Origin: Bettongia penicillata ogilbyi
Lineage: Eukaryota > Chordata > Mammalia > Diprotodontia > Potoroidae
Reading direction: 5' to 3'
DNA: 64,000 nucleotides
Assembly (NCBI GenBank): GCA_023548195.1
Contig: JAJHZJ010000694.1
Span: forward strand, 3,440,501 to 3,504,500
Of this stretch, positions 23,440 through 34,414 are shown piece after piece (the stretch's first letter is position 1; each line of letters begins with the position of its first letter). Made by a program: the position numbers and the translations under genes. The notes beneath the pieces are model-generated. The model searched no databases, was not told the origin of the DNA, and worked only from the letters and a program-made list of their open reading frames with translations.

Positions 23440-25640
23440 TCATACCTGTTATATCCCAGTTACTCAGAATTCCTGAAGATCATCACACAAAAACCATTCC
23501 TCATCCCTTATCACTCTATTCCTCATTCCCATCCTCCTCAATCCTCCCACCCCAAAGTTTCTTTCAAATCCACCCGTACCCACTGGAATGTCTATTCCAT
23601 AGGCAACACATTTCCCTTCATCTTACATCTATTCTCCTCCTACTCCTTCCATCTACTAGTTCTTACTAAAAACTAGATTTCCCCTGGTGACACAGTCTCC
23701 TTGGTTATTCTTCCTAGTACTGGCTACACCTCCACTTATTCTCCTTGGCTCACTGGTTGAGCTGATAGAATTGGAATACTCCTTGCTCCCTGTTGCCATT
23801 TCCTGATTCTACCCCTTCCCCCATCACTCAGTAACCTCTCCTCTTTTCAGATTCATACTATTCAGATCTATCACTGAGTCAAAATTCTGGTGGCTGTTAT
23901 CTAAAAACACCAATTCATCTTCCTTCCTCAATGAGTGTGATAATTGGGTTAACTTTTTTCTTTCCTCTCCAGCTCCTGTTTTCACACGAGGGGATTTCAA
24001 CATACAAAGTGATTTTTCCTCAAATACTCCGACCACTCAGTTCCTCAACCTATGCGTTTCCCATGAGCTACTCTTTCAGTCTACGTCAACCACACACAAA
24101 AATGATCACACACTTGTTGTTGCATTGCCCGCAGCTGTACCACCTTCGTGTCCAAGAATTCTGACATCCCCTTGTGTAGCCATAATATATTGACTTTGCA
24201 TCTCTCCTGCCTTCTTTTATATGTAACCCTTTTTATCCATACCATGACCTCCAATCACTTGACCTCTCAATTTTCTTCCAAGCCATCTCTCCTCTTTCCT
24301 CCATCTTGACTTGCTGGTGAGCCAATTTAACTCTACATGGTTTTTCTCTCTTGAATTCCTTGTTCCCTTATCATATCTCTAATTTTGCCCACATAATTCT
24401 AAGCTGTAGAGTACTCTCACATTTGTTGCCTTTGCTCCTACATGCGTGCTGCTGAATGAAAGCAGAAAAAGTCACACAATCTTTCTGACTGGATTCACTA
24501 CAAACTTATGTTACACAACCTCCGTTGGGCCCTCAGTGATACTAGGTAATCCTACTATACATCCCTTATCAACTCACCATCCCACTTTCTGTTGCTGCTC
24601 CAAACTTTTTTATCCATTCTCAGACCTCTCGTAGCTCTCCCTCTACCTACTCTTTCAGCTAAGAACCTTGATTCATATTTTATTTTAAAAAATGAACCTA
24701 TTATCTCTCTTTTCTCCTCTTCCTCATCTCCTATCATTCATGTACCTTCTGCCACTGTTTCCTCCTTCGTCCCTGTCTTACATGATGAAGTGTCCTTATT
24801 CCTTACCAAGGCTAACTCCTCTACCTGCTCAAGCACTCCCATTCTGTCTCATCTCTTCCAACAGATTACTCTTCTGTTATCCCTATATTCTTTCCCTTAT
24901 TTTCAATCTCTCCCTCTCTACTGGCTCATTTCCTCCTGTTTACAAACATGCCCACATCTCTTCATCCTGAAAAAAACCTTCACTTAACCCTTCCATCCCC
25001 ATTATTATTTTATATCTTTTTTACCTTTTGTAGTTAAACTCCTTGAAAAAGCCATCTACAATAGGTGCCTCTATTTTCTTCCCTGTCACTCTTCTTAACC
25101 CTTCCAACCTTGTCATTTCACTGAAACTCTTTGTCCAAAGTTACTAATGATCTCTTCATTGCCAAACACAATGGCCCTTTATCAATTCTTATTCTCCTTG
25201 ACCTCTCTGTAGCCTTTTTCACTGCTGGTCCCTCTGTCCTCCTTGAGACTCTCTTCTCTTTAGGTTTTCTCTCCTGGTATTCCTTCTACCTATCTAACCA
25301 CTCTTTTTTTGTCTCCTTTGCTACATTCTTTTCAAGATTTTACCCTCTAATCACAGGTATCTCTGTCCTGGGCACTATTCTCTTCTCCTTCTATTTTTCT
25401 TTACTTGGCAATATCATTAGTTCCCATGAATTGAATTACTGTCTCTATGCTGATGACTCACAAATCTACTATCTTGCCCCAGACTCTCTGCTGACCTCTA
25501 CTCTCCCATCTCCAACTGCCTTTCAAACATCATAAAGTAGATGTCCAGTACATATCTTAAACTCATTATATCCAGAATGGAATCTATATCTTTCCCTTAA
25601 CCCTCGCTCCCTACCTTTCATATTACTGTAGAGGGTAACC
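23440..25640 (+). mobile_element. LINE-2-type retrotransposon relic, endonuclease to reverse transcriptase
   Basis: Pyrimidine-rich plus-strand text that translates, across stops and frameshifts, as an L2 ORF2. The endonuclease region at about 23990-24130 reads RGDFNIQSDFSSNTPTTQFL, with DFNI in the expected place. The 134-residue open frame at 25131-25535 opens with VTNDLFIAKHNGPLSILILL, passes LDLSVAF and ends in CLYADDSQIYYL. YADD is the reverse-transcriptase catalytic box. Further L2-like text runs to about 25640. L2-clade elements move by target-primed reverse transcription in the nucleus. This copy is dead, with many stops outside the one frame. CR1/L3 is the alternative clade, but the DLSVAF and YADDSQIY pattern fits L2 better. 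Confidence 0.75.
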
Positions 25641-26180
25641 CTTACCTGTGGGTGCTCTGCCCAAAGGAATGTAAATTTTGAATGCTGAATCCTTACAAGA
25701 TAACTTGACCCTTACAGGCTAGATTTCTTTTTTAAGGGCCATGCTTTAGCCCCAAATCACTCTGGCTCTCATTGATTGGCCAATAATAGGTTCCAGATCA
25801 ACCCCCTGGTCATTGTTTGGGCCCTGACTGGCCCAAAGTGAACATAAACAGCAATTGTTTTTGTTTTGGCCAGAAACTCTGAGGGTCTTCCCCTCTCTGA
25901 TCTGGTTTTTTTTTTTTTTTTGACTAGATAAAAGATGCAATTTTCTGCCTCATTTCTTATCTAGCCTTAATCACTGAATGGGCATTGCCTCAGTCAACCA
26001 GAGATCTGTTAAAGACCTTAGCTTAAAAAGCTAAAGTCCCAACTACATGGAGGACCATCCTCAGTCATCCTGATCTATATCTAGTCACTGGATTAAGATG
26101 GCTCTGGAGGAGAAAGTGAGGCTGGTGACTTTGCACAGCCCTACCTCTCTTAAACCCAATTCACTTGCATGTCACGGTTG
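25641..26180 (+). mobile_element. Long composite SINE with an LTR/promoter-like 5' part
   Basis: The 5' part (25641-25960) has CCAAT-type boxes (GATTGGCCAATAATAGG at 25774), a T-run at 25907-25921 and a TATA-like ACTAGATAAAAGATG. The 3' part is the composite SINE (ACTGAATGGGCATTGCCTCA, CTCTGGAGGAGAAAGTGAGG, AACCCAATTCACTTGCATGT). I recall the combination as a repeated unit in marsupials, but the family name is not certain. Confidence 0.65.
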
Positions 26181-26184
26181 TGTT

Positions 26185-26475
26185 GTGTTCGTCCTTCATT
26201 ATTGAAGAAGACCATGACATCAGGGAAATGATGACATGACTTGCATTTGACTTTGCTTTGAGTGAGGGAAAGCTGTGCAAGGTTACCAGCCTCACTTTCT
26301 CCTCCTAAATCATCTGGATCCAGTGACCAGATAGTCATCAGGATGACTGAAGGTGGCCCAGGATGCAATGGAGATCTTGACCTTTTTAGGTACTTGCTTA
26401 GAGGGAGGTAACTCCCATTGAGTGAATAGACCTCTTTAAGAAGTAGTCAGGGAATGGCCCTTTTAATGAGCAAAA
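26185..26475 (-). mobile_element. Composite marsupial SINE, head-to-head with the preceding copy
   Basis: CGTCCTTCATTATTGAAGAA, GACCATGACATCAGGGAAAT, CTTTGAGTGAGGGAAAGCTG and, near the end, TAACTCCCATTGAGTGAATA. It forms an inverted pair with 25960-26180 around a short GTTGTGTTGTG spacer. Confidence 0.85.
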
Positions 26476-26505
26476 GAAAAAAGATAACTAAATCATGGAG
26501 GGGGT

Positions 26506-26594
26506 GAAGGAAGTAAGGAAGGAAGGGGGGAAGGAAGGAAGGAAGGATGGGAGGAAGGAAGGAAGGAAGGAAGGATGGGAGGAAGGAAGGAAGG
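26506..26594. repeat. GGAA-rich minisatellite
   Basis: GGAAGGAAGGAAGG arrays interrupted at regular intervals by GGATGGGA (two copies). Confidence 0.9.
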
Positions 26595-26704
26595 TCATCT
26601 AGCCAGTAAACCCCAAAGGAAGCAGAGAGGAGGAGAGAAGGAAGAGGATGAGCTGGGTTACACAGCTAACTGGGTCCCCCTTTAGGCAGCTTGGTCTACT
26701 CACA

Positions 26705-26815
26705 GGTTGTGTTTGTATTTGTTTTCAAAGACAAAGACAAGACCATGACATCAAGGAAATGATGACATGACTTGACTTTGTTTTGAGTGAGGGAGGGCTG
26801 TGTGAAGGAATGAAT
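26705..26815 (-). mobile_element. Composite marsupial SINE, truncated
   Basis: TTTTCAAAGACAAAGACAAG, ACCATGACATCAAGGAAATG and GAGTGAGGGAGGGCTGTGTG. Only the tail half is present. Confidence 0.75.
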
Positions 26816-26859
26816 GAAGGAAAGTATGGTAAATGTTGAAGAAGCAAATAACCTGGTAT

Positions 26860-27065
26860 TCCTGGAATATAAGGTAGGAAAAGGATAATTAGAGATAAAT
26901 GAAGTGAATTGAAACCATGCTATACAGGGCCTTGAATGTCATACCAAAGAATTAATACTTTATTTGATAGACCATGGGGAGACATGGAAGGTTTGGTGAA
27001 GGGAGTTTATATATCCAGAAGCATTTAGGAAGGAGATAGAGTTGGTAGGATTGATGTATTGGAAA
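26860..27065 (+). repeat. Fragment of the unassigned dispersed mammalian repeat
   Basis: CAGGGCCTTGAATGTCATAC, CAAAGAATTAATACTTTATT and AAGGGAGTTTATATATCCAG match in order the type of text seen at 6690-6830. Confidence 0.5.
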
Positions 27066-27069
27066 GGTT

Positions 27070-27720
27070 GAAGTGTTGGAAAAAGCTAAGAACTTGCTCT
27101 TTCCTGTCAAATATGATGGAACTAAGAGCCTGTGTACTCAGAAATACCCTGCCACTGTATCTGAGAGACCATCAGCAATAATTTACTTCATACCTCCCTC
27201 TATTCTTGATTTCTGCCTCCCTTTCATCCCAACAATCCTTCAATCCATGGTATTTGTACAAATTCTATTGAGTGACTATATCTAGACCATATATATATAT
27301 TTTAAAAAAACACTGAACAAAGGCTGATTTCTGCAGTAGGAAGCACAAATGAGGAAATTGGTGAATTAAGCTTTTTTCCCCCTTATTTGCAGTAAATAAT
27401 CACATGTAGCTTGACCTTCACTGCAGCTGCCATTATGTGAATATGTTGTTTGGTTTTGGGTTGTAAATTTATGAAGCATAAGGTCATGATCACAGACATT
27501 TCCAGGGAAGCAGAATGCTTTAGACCAACCAAAATATTATGGTGAACAATAGAATGCAAGCTTGATCTCAGGGAATGGATTGTCAATTCATTGTGTTCTC
27601 CTTTACCATTAGCCTGTATTTGATTTTTTACTGTGATATACAGTCTTACTTTTGGCTTAGCTTTTTAAGAGTATAAACTTTACATAGGTTGTCATTATGG
27701 CTATACTATAACAGAAATGG
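27070..27720. other. No recognised gene or repeat
   Basis: Ordinary AT-rich sequence. The 70-residue plus-strand frame at 27073-27285 shows no domain. Confidence 0.35.
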
Positions 27721-27729
27721 TAATATCCA

Positions 27730-27985
27730 TGTAATCCTTTAAGACTCACAAAATACTTTATACACACACACACACACATATTATCTAATCTATACAGCAA
27801 TTCTGTGAAGTTAGGTACTCCATGTATTATTTCTCATTTTTCAGATGGAGAAACTAAGGCTCATGAGCCTTGTCTTACCTGTAGTCACACAGCTAGTGTG
27901 ACAGATGTGGCCTTCAAACCCATACCTCTAATGACTCCAGGTCCTTTACCCTTTCCACTCTAATGCAGCACATAATCTATAGAGT
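27730..27985 (-). mobile_element. MIR-type SINE carrying a short CA run
   Basis: AATCCTTTAAGACTCACAAA, a CA tract at 27762-27778, CAGATGGAGAAACTAAGGCT, AGTCACACAGCTAGTGTGAC, then TGACTCCAGGTCCTTTACCC. Confidence 0.75.
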
Positions 27986-28246
27986 CACTGCTTATATCAG
28001 AACATATTTAGTGCTATCTTCCACATCAAGACACTATAGCGTTTCATAATTTAGGTTTGTTATTATGGCGTTGGATTATAAATAAAAGATTAAATGATTC
28101 CAGTACAGTCTAAGAAGTTGGAATTAATTGTATAGTGCTCTTTAGAAGAACATTTGATTTGTTAAAAGAAAGTTAAAAGAAAGAAAAAAACACCATCATT
28201 TAGAGAGTTAACCCTTCAGCTATCTAGAAAATTCACTTATTTAAAA

Positions 28247-28374
28247 TTTTTTTTTGCAAGGCAAGTGGTTAAGTGATTTGCCCAAGGTCACACAGCTAGT
28301 AAGTGTCAAGTGAATGAGGTCACATTTGAGTCCAGGGCCAGTGCTCGATCCACTGCACCTAGCTGCCCCAAAAC
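28247..28374 (-). mobile_element. tRNA-derived marsupial SINE, short form
   Basis: CAAGGCAAGTGGTTAAGTGA, TTTGCCCAAGGTCACACAGC, TAGTAAGTGTCAAGTGAATG and GATCCACTGCACCTAGCTGC. An upstream T-run (28246-28255) is the A-tail in antisense. Confidence 0.9.
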
Positions 28375-28379
28375 TCACT

Positions 28380-28875
28380 TTTTCAGACTGGTACATTTCC
28401 TGTGGCTTTCGGATAGCTGAAGTTTGTTCAGCAAAGCTGCCCAGGTGTTTTTAGGAATTCGTTGATTTCATTGCCTTCTGGATCAGTCACCAGCTCCTGA
28501 TTTGAATCCCCTGACTCTTCCTCCTGAGGGCTGTCGATTAAACAAACAGTAATACAAAATGCTGAAGAAAATTAATATGATTTAGCAGAAGAAGAACAAT
28601 GAAAATACTGATAAAGCTGATGCTGGAAATAGATACTGATACTGTCATAAGAGGTGACATTCTGATCATGAGATTCTTTCTGGGCTATACTCACAAAGGC
28701 ACAAAACTGACCTTGATCTATTTTTTTTCTGTGTCCTGAAGAAGGCCTCATGGCTCAAACGTCACATCTCATTTTATTTTCTATTTGGAGCTGATACTCC
28801 TTATTCCCATCTTTATTTTGCAGGCTGTGTATTGATATGGTGCAAGTGCAAGGATTTAAAAAAAGGTGATGTTAT
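28380..28875. other. Mostly unique; contains a hammerhead-ribozyme-like motif
   Basis: No gene is called. At 28736-28763 the plus strand reads CTGAAGA, a GGCC-TCAT-GGCT stem-loop, then CAAACGTC. This is the layout of a hammerhead core (CUGANGA, stem II, GAAA), but with CAAA where GAAA is needed. Confidence 0.3.
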
Positions 28876-28879
28876 CTGT

Positions 28880-29930
28880 TTACTATTCAAATGCAATTTT
28901 AAATAGTTTGGCTCAGCACATTTGAATCAAAAATCCTATTAAAGATGCAATATTCCTTTGCTACCTCGTTGGTGGATACATTCACATCGCATTCCTTTCT
29001 CAGTCGAAATATAATACTGTATACCTGTTCAGGATGATGTGATTTCCAGCATTGAATTTGAAGTCGTTAGACAGGCTGTTCACCTTCCTATCATGGAAAT
29101 TTGGTATTCATATGTAATTTTCCTTCCTACATTTACAAAGTGCACTATTAGCCATGTTATCATGCAATGCCTCTGCTGTAACACTTTCATTTTAAATCTT
29201 CAGGCTTATCTTTTTGCTTCCACCATCTGATGGAAATCTGAAAATTGCTGAGTTAAGATAAATACCCTCCATTTGTTTCTTCTTCTTGAGGGGTGTGGTG
29301 GGGGAGAGGATGAAACAGGGAGGAGGAAACAGCAAAAGGCTAATTTGCTTTCAAGTTAAAAGTACTGACCCACAGACTGAAGATAAACATATCTAATTTT
29401 AAATCTTCCATATCTATTGTAATGTCTAATTGCGTAGTTAAATGAACTGTAAAAGCAGAGCCTGCTGCTGTAACCTCTAAACAATTTTACACAGTTCTAG
29501 AACATTTGAGATAACAAAAGAAAGCTTTTCTCCTCTGGTAATACTTGCACTTCCTCAGAGGGCACAGTTTATTGAACAAGAGATACTCTTTGCCTGGGCA
29601 GCATTTTCCAATTACTGAGCACGCCCTGCGTGGGGAAGGAAACAATCAGAAACCCCACATGTCCTTTGGGCTGCACCAAAGAGCTTACAGCCCTGAGCCA
29701 GTCCTGCAAGAGACACTCTCTCCCTGGGCTGCTGCGAGCTACTGCACAGGGGTGTGTTTCAAAGCCCAGTTTATAACTTCCTCGTATGGTGCATGGGCAG
29801 GAGTAGACTGCCTGCGGTCATTGGTCAGATGGGATTGCTTGTGAGAGGCTCTCAATGACAATCACCATCAATTACATCATCATAATTGCACTCCGGTCTC
29901 ACAATAGGTGGGTGCATATTTTCAGGATTT
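28880..29930. other. Candidate conserved non-coding region
   Basis: About 1 kb without recognisable transposons in an otherwise repeat-filled neighbourhood. It shows phrases such as GTCTAATTGCGTAGTTAAAT, GCACGCCCTGCGTGGGGAAG, AATTACATCATCATAATTGC and moderate GC at 29600-29830. The 99-residue frame at 29545-29844 has no recognised domain, so an exon is possible but unsupported. Confidence 0.4.
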
Positions 29931-30177
29931 TTATTTTATGAGGATGTGGTGTTTTATTTGGAAAACAGAGATAAAACCATGATGGGGTATTCATTTTGAG
30001 AGAATATCCACCTGGGTCTCTGTGGGAATTATGGAAATTAAGTGATGAGGGAAGAGAAATTGGTTCATAGTTTTCTAGGTCAGGGATGGGCAAACTGTGG
30101 CAGGGATATCATTTGGTGGCATCTGGACCAGTTAGTTGCTGGTGGCACTCCCCAGCACACTCAATTTTTTTTTTAGT

Positions 30178-30770
30178 TCATTTACAGGATCTCAGAATTT
30201 CAGGATTGAAAGAGATTCCCAAGGTTTTATCGGCAATGTTATTGTTTGCGTTTATCCTTCATTCTCGAAGAGGACCCTGACATCAAGATGATGACATGAC
30301 TTGCAGTTGACTTTGATTTGAGTGAGGGAGGGTTGTGCAAGGTCACCGACCTTGGGACTCTTCTCCTGAGCCATCTGGATCCAGTGGCCTCATGTTCTTC
30401 AGGACAACTGCAGATGACCATGAAGGATGCAATGTGAGACCCTGGCCCTCTCAGACTTAGGTCTTGTCACAATCTTACTTTGAGTGAGATATGTACATTC
30501 AATGAATAGGCTTCTTTAAGGGATGGCCCCTTTAATAAAAATAAAAAAATAAATAAAAAAATACCAGATAAGTGATCGTCCAGCCTTTGCTTAAACACCT
30601 TACATGAGGGATAACCTATTATCTCATTCCATTTTTTGGATAACTCTGATAGGGATTTTCTCCTTATAGAACAACTAACTCTGCCTCTTTTCAATTTTCC
30701 CCATTTACTCTGAATTCTGCCTTTTGGGAGCTATATTTTTCTCTTTTCCTTTATAGAATCTAAAAACTCT
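30178..30770 (-). mobile_element. CR1/L3-type LINE 3' relic split by a composite SINE
   Basis: AGGATCTCAGAATTTCAGGA (30187 on) is the antisense 3' end. Homologous text resumes at about 30560 (AGTGATCGTCCAGCCTTTGC, TAACTCTGATAGGGATTTTC). The two halves flank the SINE at 30240-30540. Confidence 0.55.
30240..30540 (-). mobile_element. Composite marsupial SINE
   Basis: TTATCCTTCATTCTCGAAGA, GGACCCTGACATCAAGATGA, GAGTGAGGGAGGGTTGTGCA, CTGGATCCAGTGGCCTCATG and ATGTACATTCAATGAATAGG. An A-rich AAAT run follows at 30536-30565. Confidence 0.85.
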
Positions 30771-30847
30771 GGGAACTCTGGCTCTGAAGTCTTAGTAGGC
30801 CCAGAGAGGGGGCTCTATAGTCATCAGGGGGCTCTGAGACAGGAAAT

Positions 30848-31064
30848 TGTTGTTTCAGTTATGTCTGACTTTTTGGGGTTTTCTTGGCAAAGATACTGGA
30901 AGGGTTTGCCATATCCTTCTTCAGCTCATTTTATGGATGAGGAAACCGAGACAAATAGAGGTAAGTGACTTACACAGGATCACACAGTTGGTAAGTCTCT
31001 GAGGCCAGATTTGGACTCAGATCTTGCTGATAGACATTCTATCCATTGGGCCACCTAGTTGCCC
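30848..31064 (-). mobile_element. tRNA-derived marsupial SINE, full length
   Basis: TTGTTTCAGTTATGTCTGAC, TTTTCTTGGCAAAGATACTG, GATGAGGAAACCGAGACAAA, TAGACATTCTATCCATTGGG and CCACCTAGTTGCCCA. Confidence 0.92.
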
Positions 31065-31065
31065 A

Positions 31066-31375
31066 ACATATAGGAAGATCTGGGTTCAAGTTTTATCTCT
31101 GACACTTATTGGCTCTGTGACCCTGGGCATATCATTTAAACTCTTAGTACTACAGGCAATTTCATGATTCTCTTGGCTCTCCTAAACAGTCAACACAAAG
31201 TAAGACATATCTGGAGCATTGTAAAGTTTACAAAGTACTTTCCAATGAAAGTTCATGAGAAGTTAATGTTGACTTGGCCTGCATTGGAAAGAAACTAGAT
31301 GTCAGAGGCAGGATGTGAACCCAAGTCTCTCCTGACTCTAAATCCACTCCACAGTTCACGGTACTATGCTGTCAC
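31066..31375. mobile_element. MIR-type fragments in both orientations
   Basis: 31070-31140 is forward (AGATCTGGGTTCAAGTTTTA, TGTGACCCTGGGCATATCAT). 31210-31375 is reversed (ATTGTAAAGTTTACAAAGTA, GATGTGAACCCAAGTCTCTC). Confidence 0.55.
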
Positions 31376-31879
31376 TCTTTTCTCAAAGGTGTAATAGTTT
31401 CTATTTTAGCACCTGAGGCATAGAAATCATAGAATTCAAAGGCATGTTAGAGTCTAGTAATATCCCTTCACAATGGTGAAAAGGAAACTAAGGCCACAGA
31501 GAAAGGTATAATGAATTGATTAATGTCACAAAGACAGTGATTGGCCTCCTGCCATTGTCCTTTCATGCAGGATCTCCCAGTTGGTGGTGGCATCTCCTCT
31601 TCCCCATCCTCTTTTGACTAAAAAAGACCATCTGAAAGATTTTTTTTTTAAACAAAACATCAAAGACCATTGCTTTCTTTGAATTATGTTGAATAGAAAA
31701 AACAAAAGCTTCTTTGGACTTTATTTTTTTTCTCCCCCAGTAATATTGGAATAATTTTAAGCACTAGATTGGGAACCAAAAATCTCTCAGCTCCTTTATC
31801 TGAAGCATCTTTAAAATGAGAGAATTTACCTAGATGACCTTTAAAGTTTCTTTGAAACCCTAAATCCTATTTTTTTGCA

Positions 31880-32010
31880 CTGCAGTCCCGCCTTTGGTAC
31901 TTTAGCTGTGTGACTGACCTTGTACAAACCACTTAATGTCTCCCAGTCTCAGTTTTGTCATCTGTAAAATGGTCATAGTAATGTTGGTTCCACTTTCATT
32001 ACAGGGGCTG
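31880..32010 (+). mobile_element. MIR-type SINE relic
   Basis: GTGTGACTGACCTTGTACAA, CTCAGTTTTGTCATCTGTAA and AATGGTCATAGTAATGTTGG. Confidence 0.65.
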
Positions 32011-32489
32011 AATTATTCTCAATTTCCCCCCCCTCTCTCGTGTGCTGTGTGAAGGAATGATAAAGCAGTCATTAAGTTCTTACTATGTTCTAGATATTAT
32101 GCAAATTCTGGGTATATAAATAGAAGCAGGCAAGATGGTCTCTGTAATGGCAGGAAGACAATACATAAAGGAGAGCTAAGAATTGGGGGAGATGGCACAA
32201 ATCACTGCAAGCTTTGGAAACTGCTTAAAAGTGATGTGGAGCCTTTGATCCAGGCAAGGAAAGTCAAATCCCAACTATGCGTTTAGTATGGTCCTGTGGT
32301 CAGAGTCTAAGGTTCAGGTGGGAGAAGGATGAGGATACAGTAGAGTGCAGTAGAGGAAAGAGAATTTGGAACTGGTTGGAATCTAAAAAGATGGATGGAA
32401 GGTGGAATGCTTAAAACGCCAAGTCATAAAATCAGTTGCCAAAGTGTATGTCTACTTGACCTCCAGAGTACATCTCACTTATCTCTCTA

Positions 32490-33360
32490 CTCACACAGTC
32501 CTGGCCCAGTTCAGGCCTCCATCACCTTTCACGTAGATTATTGCAATACTATCCTTATTGGTCTTCTGTTTTCAGGCTTTCTCCTCACCAACCCATCTTC
32601 CACATTAACTTCTCAATGGATACTCCTAAAACACAGATCTGAGCATTTCATTCCTTTACTCAAAAATCTCCAGGGATGCCCTCTGGCCTTTAGGAGAAAT
32701 ATAAAATTCCTAGCCTCCACCATCTGATTTCTACCTGTCATTCCAGTCTTATTTCTTGGTATTGTTTAGTTGTGTCAGTCATGTCCAACTCTTTGTGACC
32801 CCATTTTGGGTTTTCTTGGCAGAGATACTGGAGTAGTTTGCTATTTCCTTCTTGAGCTCATTTTACGGATGAGGAAACTGAGACAAACAGGGCTAAGTGA
32901 CTTGCCCAGAGTCACCCAGCTTAATAAGTGTTTGAGGTTAGTTTTGAACTCAGTACTTCCTGACTCCAAGCCCTAGTGCTCTATCTATTGCACCATCTAG
33001 CTGCCCCTGTCTTATTTTATATTTCACCCTTTTATGTGTTATCTGTTGTTGTCTTTTGGGCCTTCTCCACACCTAGCATTCTGTCTCTTGCCTGAATGCC
33101 ATTGCTTACATTGGAATGTTCTCCTTTGTCATCTTCATATCTTAGAATCCCTTACTTCCTCCAAAGAAAGCCTCAGTCTTCCTTGATTTCACATTTCTTA
33201 GGATCACCTTCTGTGTTTACTTGTCTATGTACATACTGCATCTTCCCAGTAAAACACAGGACTGGCTCCTTTAGCGCAGAGACTTTTTGCCTTTGAATGG
33301 TTGGGGCATAGTTCAGGGCTTCTGAAGTGGTGCCTGCTCAATAAATGTTTTGTTGAACAG
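32490..33360 (+). mobile_element. LINE-2 3' region split by a SINE
   Basis: TTATTGCAATACTATCCTTA, AAACACAGATCTGAGCATTT, CAGGGATGCCCTCTGGCCTT, then after the SINE TTGCCTGAATGCCATTGCTT and GCCTGCTCAATAAATGTTTT. GTCTTATTT on both sides of the SINE (32745-32753 and 33009-33017) is its target-site duplication. Confidence 0.8.
32758..33008 (-). mobile_element. tRNA-derived marsupial SINE inserted in L2
   Basis: TGTGTCAGTCATGTCCAACT, CTTTGTGACCCCATTTTGGG, GGATGAGGAAACTGAGACAA, GTGCTCTATCTATTGCACCA and TCTAGCTGCCCC. Flanked by a 9-base direct repeat. Confidence 0.95.
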
Positions 33361-33459
33361 AAAGACAATCAATAAATGGCAATTTGCAAAGATGTATGAA
33401 GTCTTATCATTAATGAAACCAGTTTAGACCTACTTTAAAACTTCACTTAATTTTTTTTC

Positions 33460-34150
33460 AAAACCTTTTTATTTGTGCAAAGGAAAGAGTCACGTTAACG
33501 GAGGCAGTTTGTACCAGGCCCTTGGGCTAGGGAGTTGCTGAAGGGGGTCTGCTGCCGAGAGTCTAATACATCACTTACTCTTAGTACACTTTAAGCAAGT
33601 GTGAGTCTAATTTGAATAAACTTCCAGCTGGAGAGCTGACAAGGAAGGAGGGGGGGTGCAAAGTGTCATCCCAGAAGAGGAGAGTACAAAGTGACCGTTG
33701 GAGGGCTTTTATCATCCCAGAGGCATGGCATTGACACTTAGCTGTTTTGTTTTGTTTTTTTTTGCTTTCTCCTCTGCCACATACAAAGGAAAGAAGCAGG
33801 AACTCTGTGTTCTGGAAGGAAAAACCAAGGATGCTCCTTTAATTAGTTTAAATAATCTAGGAAGAGCCAGTAGACTGCCTGTGGTTGAGACTGAAGACAG
33901 AAGAAAACTGACCACTGGAAGATAAAGAGCCTGTGGGGCTTTGATGCCGAGCCAGTCAGAAAGGTTGAGTACAAAGAGGTGGGGAGAGCTTTCATCAGGA
34001 ACTATGACCTGGCTGCTAGCTGCTTAAAACACTAAGAAGGCTGTGGCAGCTGTGAACTTTGGATGGGTCCAAGTGGCTGGGGGGACACAGTTCTAAGAAA
34101 GGCAATTAGCACTGGGGGCTATTGCTAAGCTGGTCCTGCCTGCGGTTTCT
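33460..34150. other. Candidate conserved non-coding region
   Basis: No recognisable transposon. It contains repeated TACAAAG/TTTGTA-type sites (AGAGTACAAAGTGACCG, GAGTACAAAGAGG), TTTAATTAGTTTAAATAATC and scattered CpGs. The 75-residue frame at 33698-33925 has a hydrophobic start (LSCFVLFFFAFSSATY) over a T-run and is probably chance. Confidence 0.35.
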
Positions 34151-34414
34151 CCATTCGTTCACTTATTCACCAAGCATTTATCAAGCACCTCTTGTTTGCA
34201 GTTGCTGGACTAGGTATTTGGGGAGATAGAAGTTTAGGTTAAGACATAGACTCTGAAACTCTTTGGTTCCCCATCCCCCACCCCAACATCTGAATATTCC
34301 ACCCTATCTGAACGTATTTGCCTTGGTCTGGTATTCCTTTCAGTCTTCCCTGCAGAATTTAGCTCCTGCATCATTTGTCATGTGTTTGTCCTCTTAGGAA
34401 GGGCAGAATGGAGA

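Noticed and set aside
24592..24987. 131-residue plus-strand frame taken as an independent gene
   Set aside because: It lies inside the LINE-2 relic and fits its pyrimidine-rich ORF2 text.
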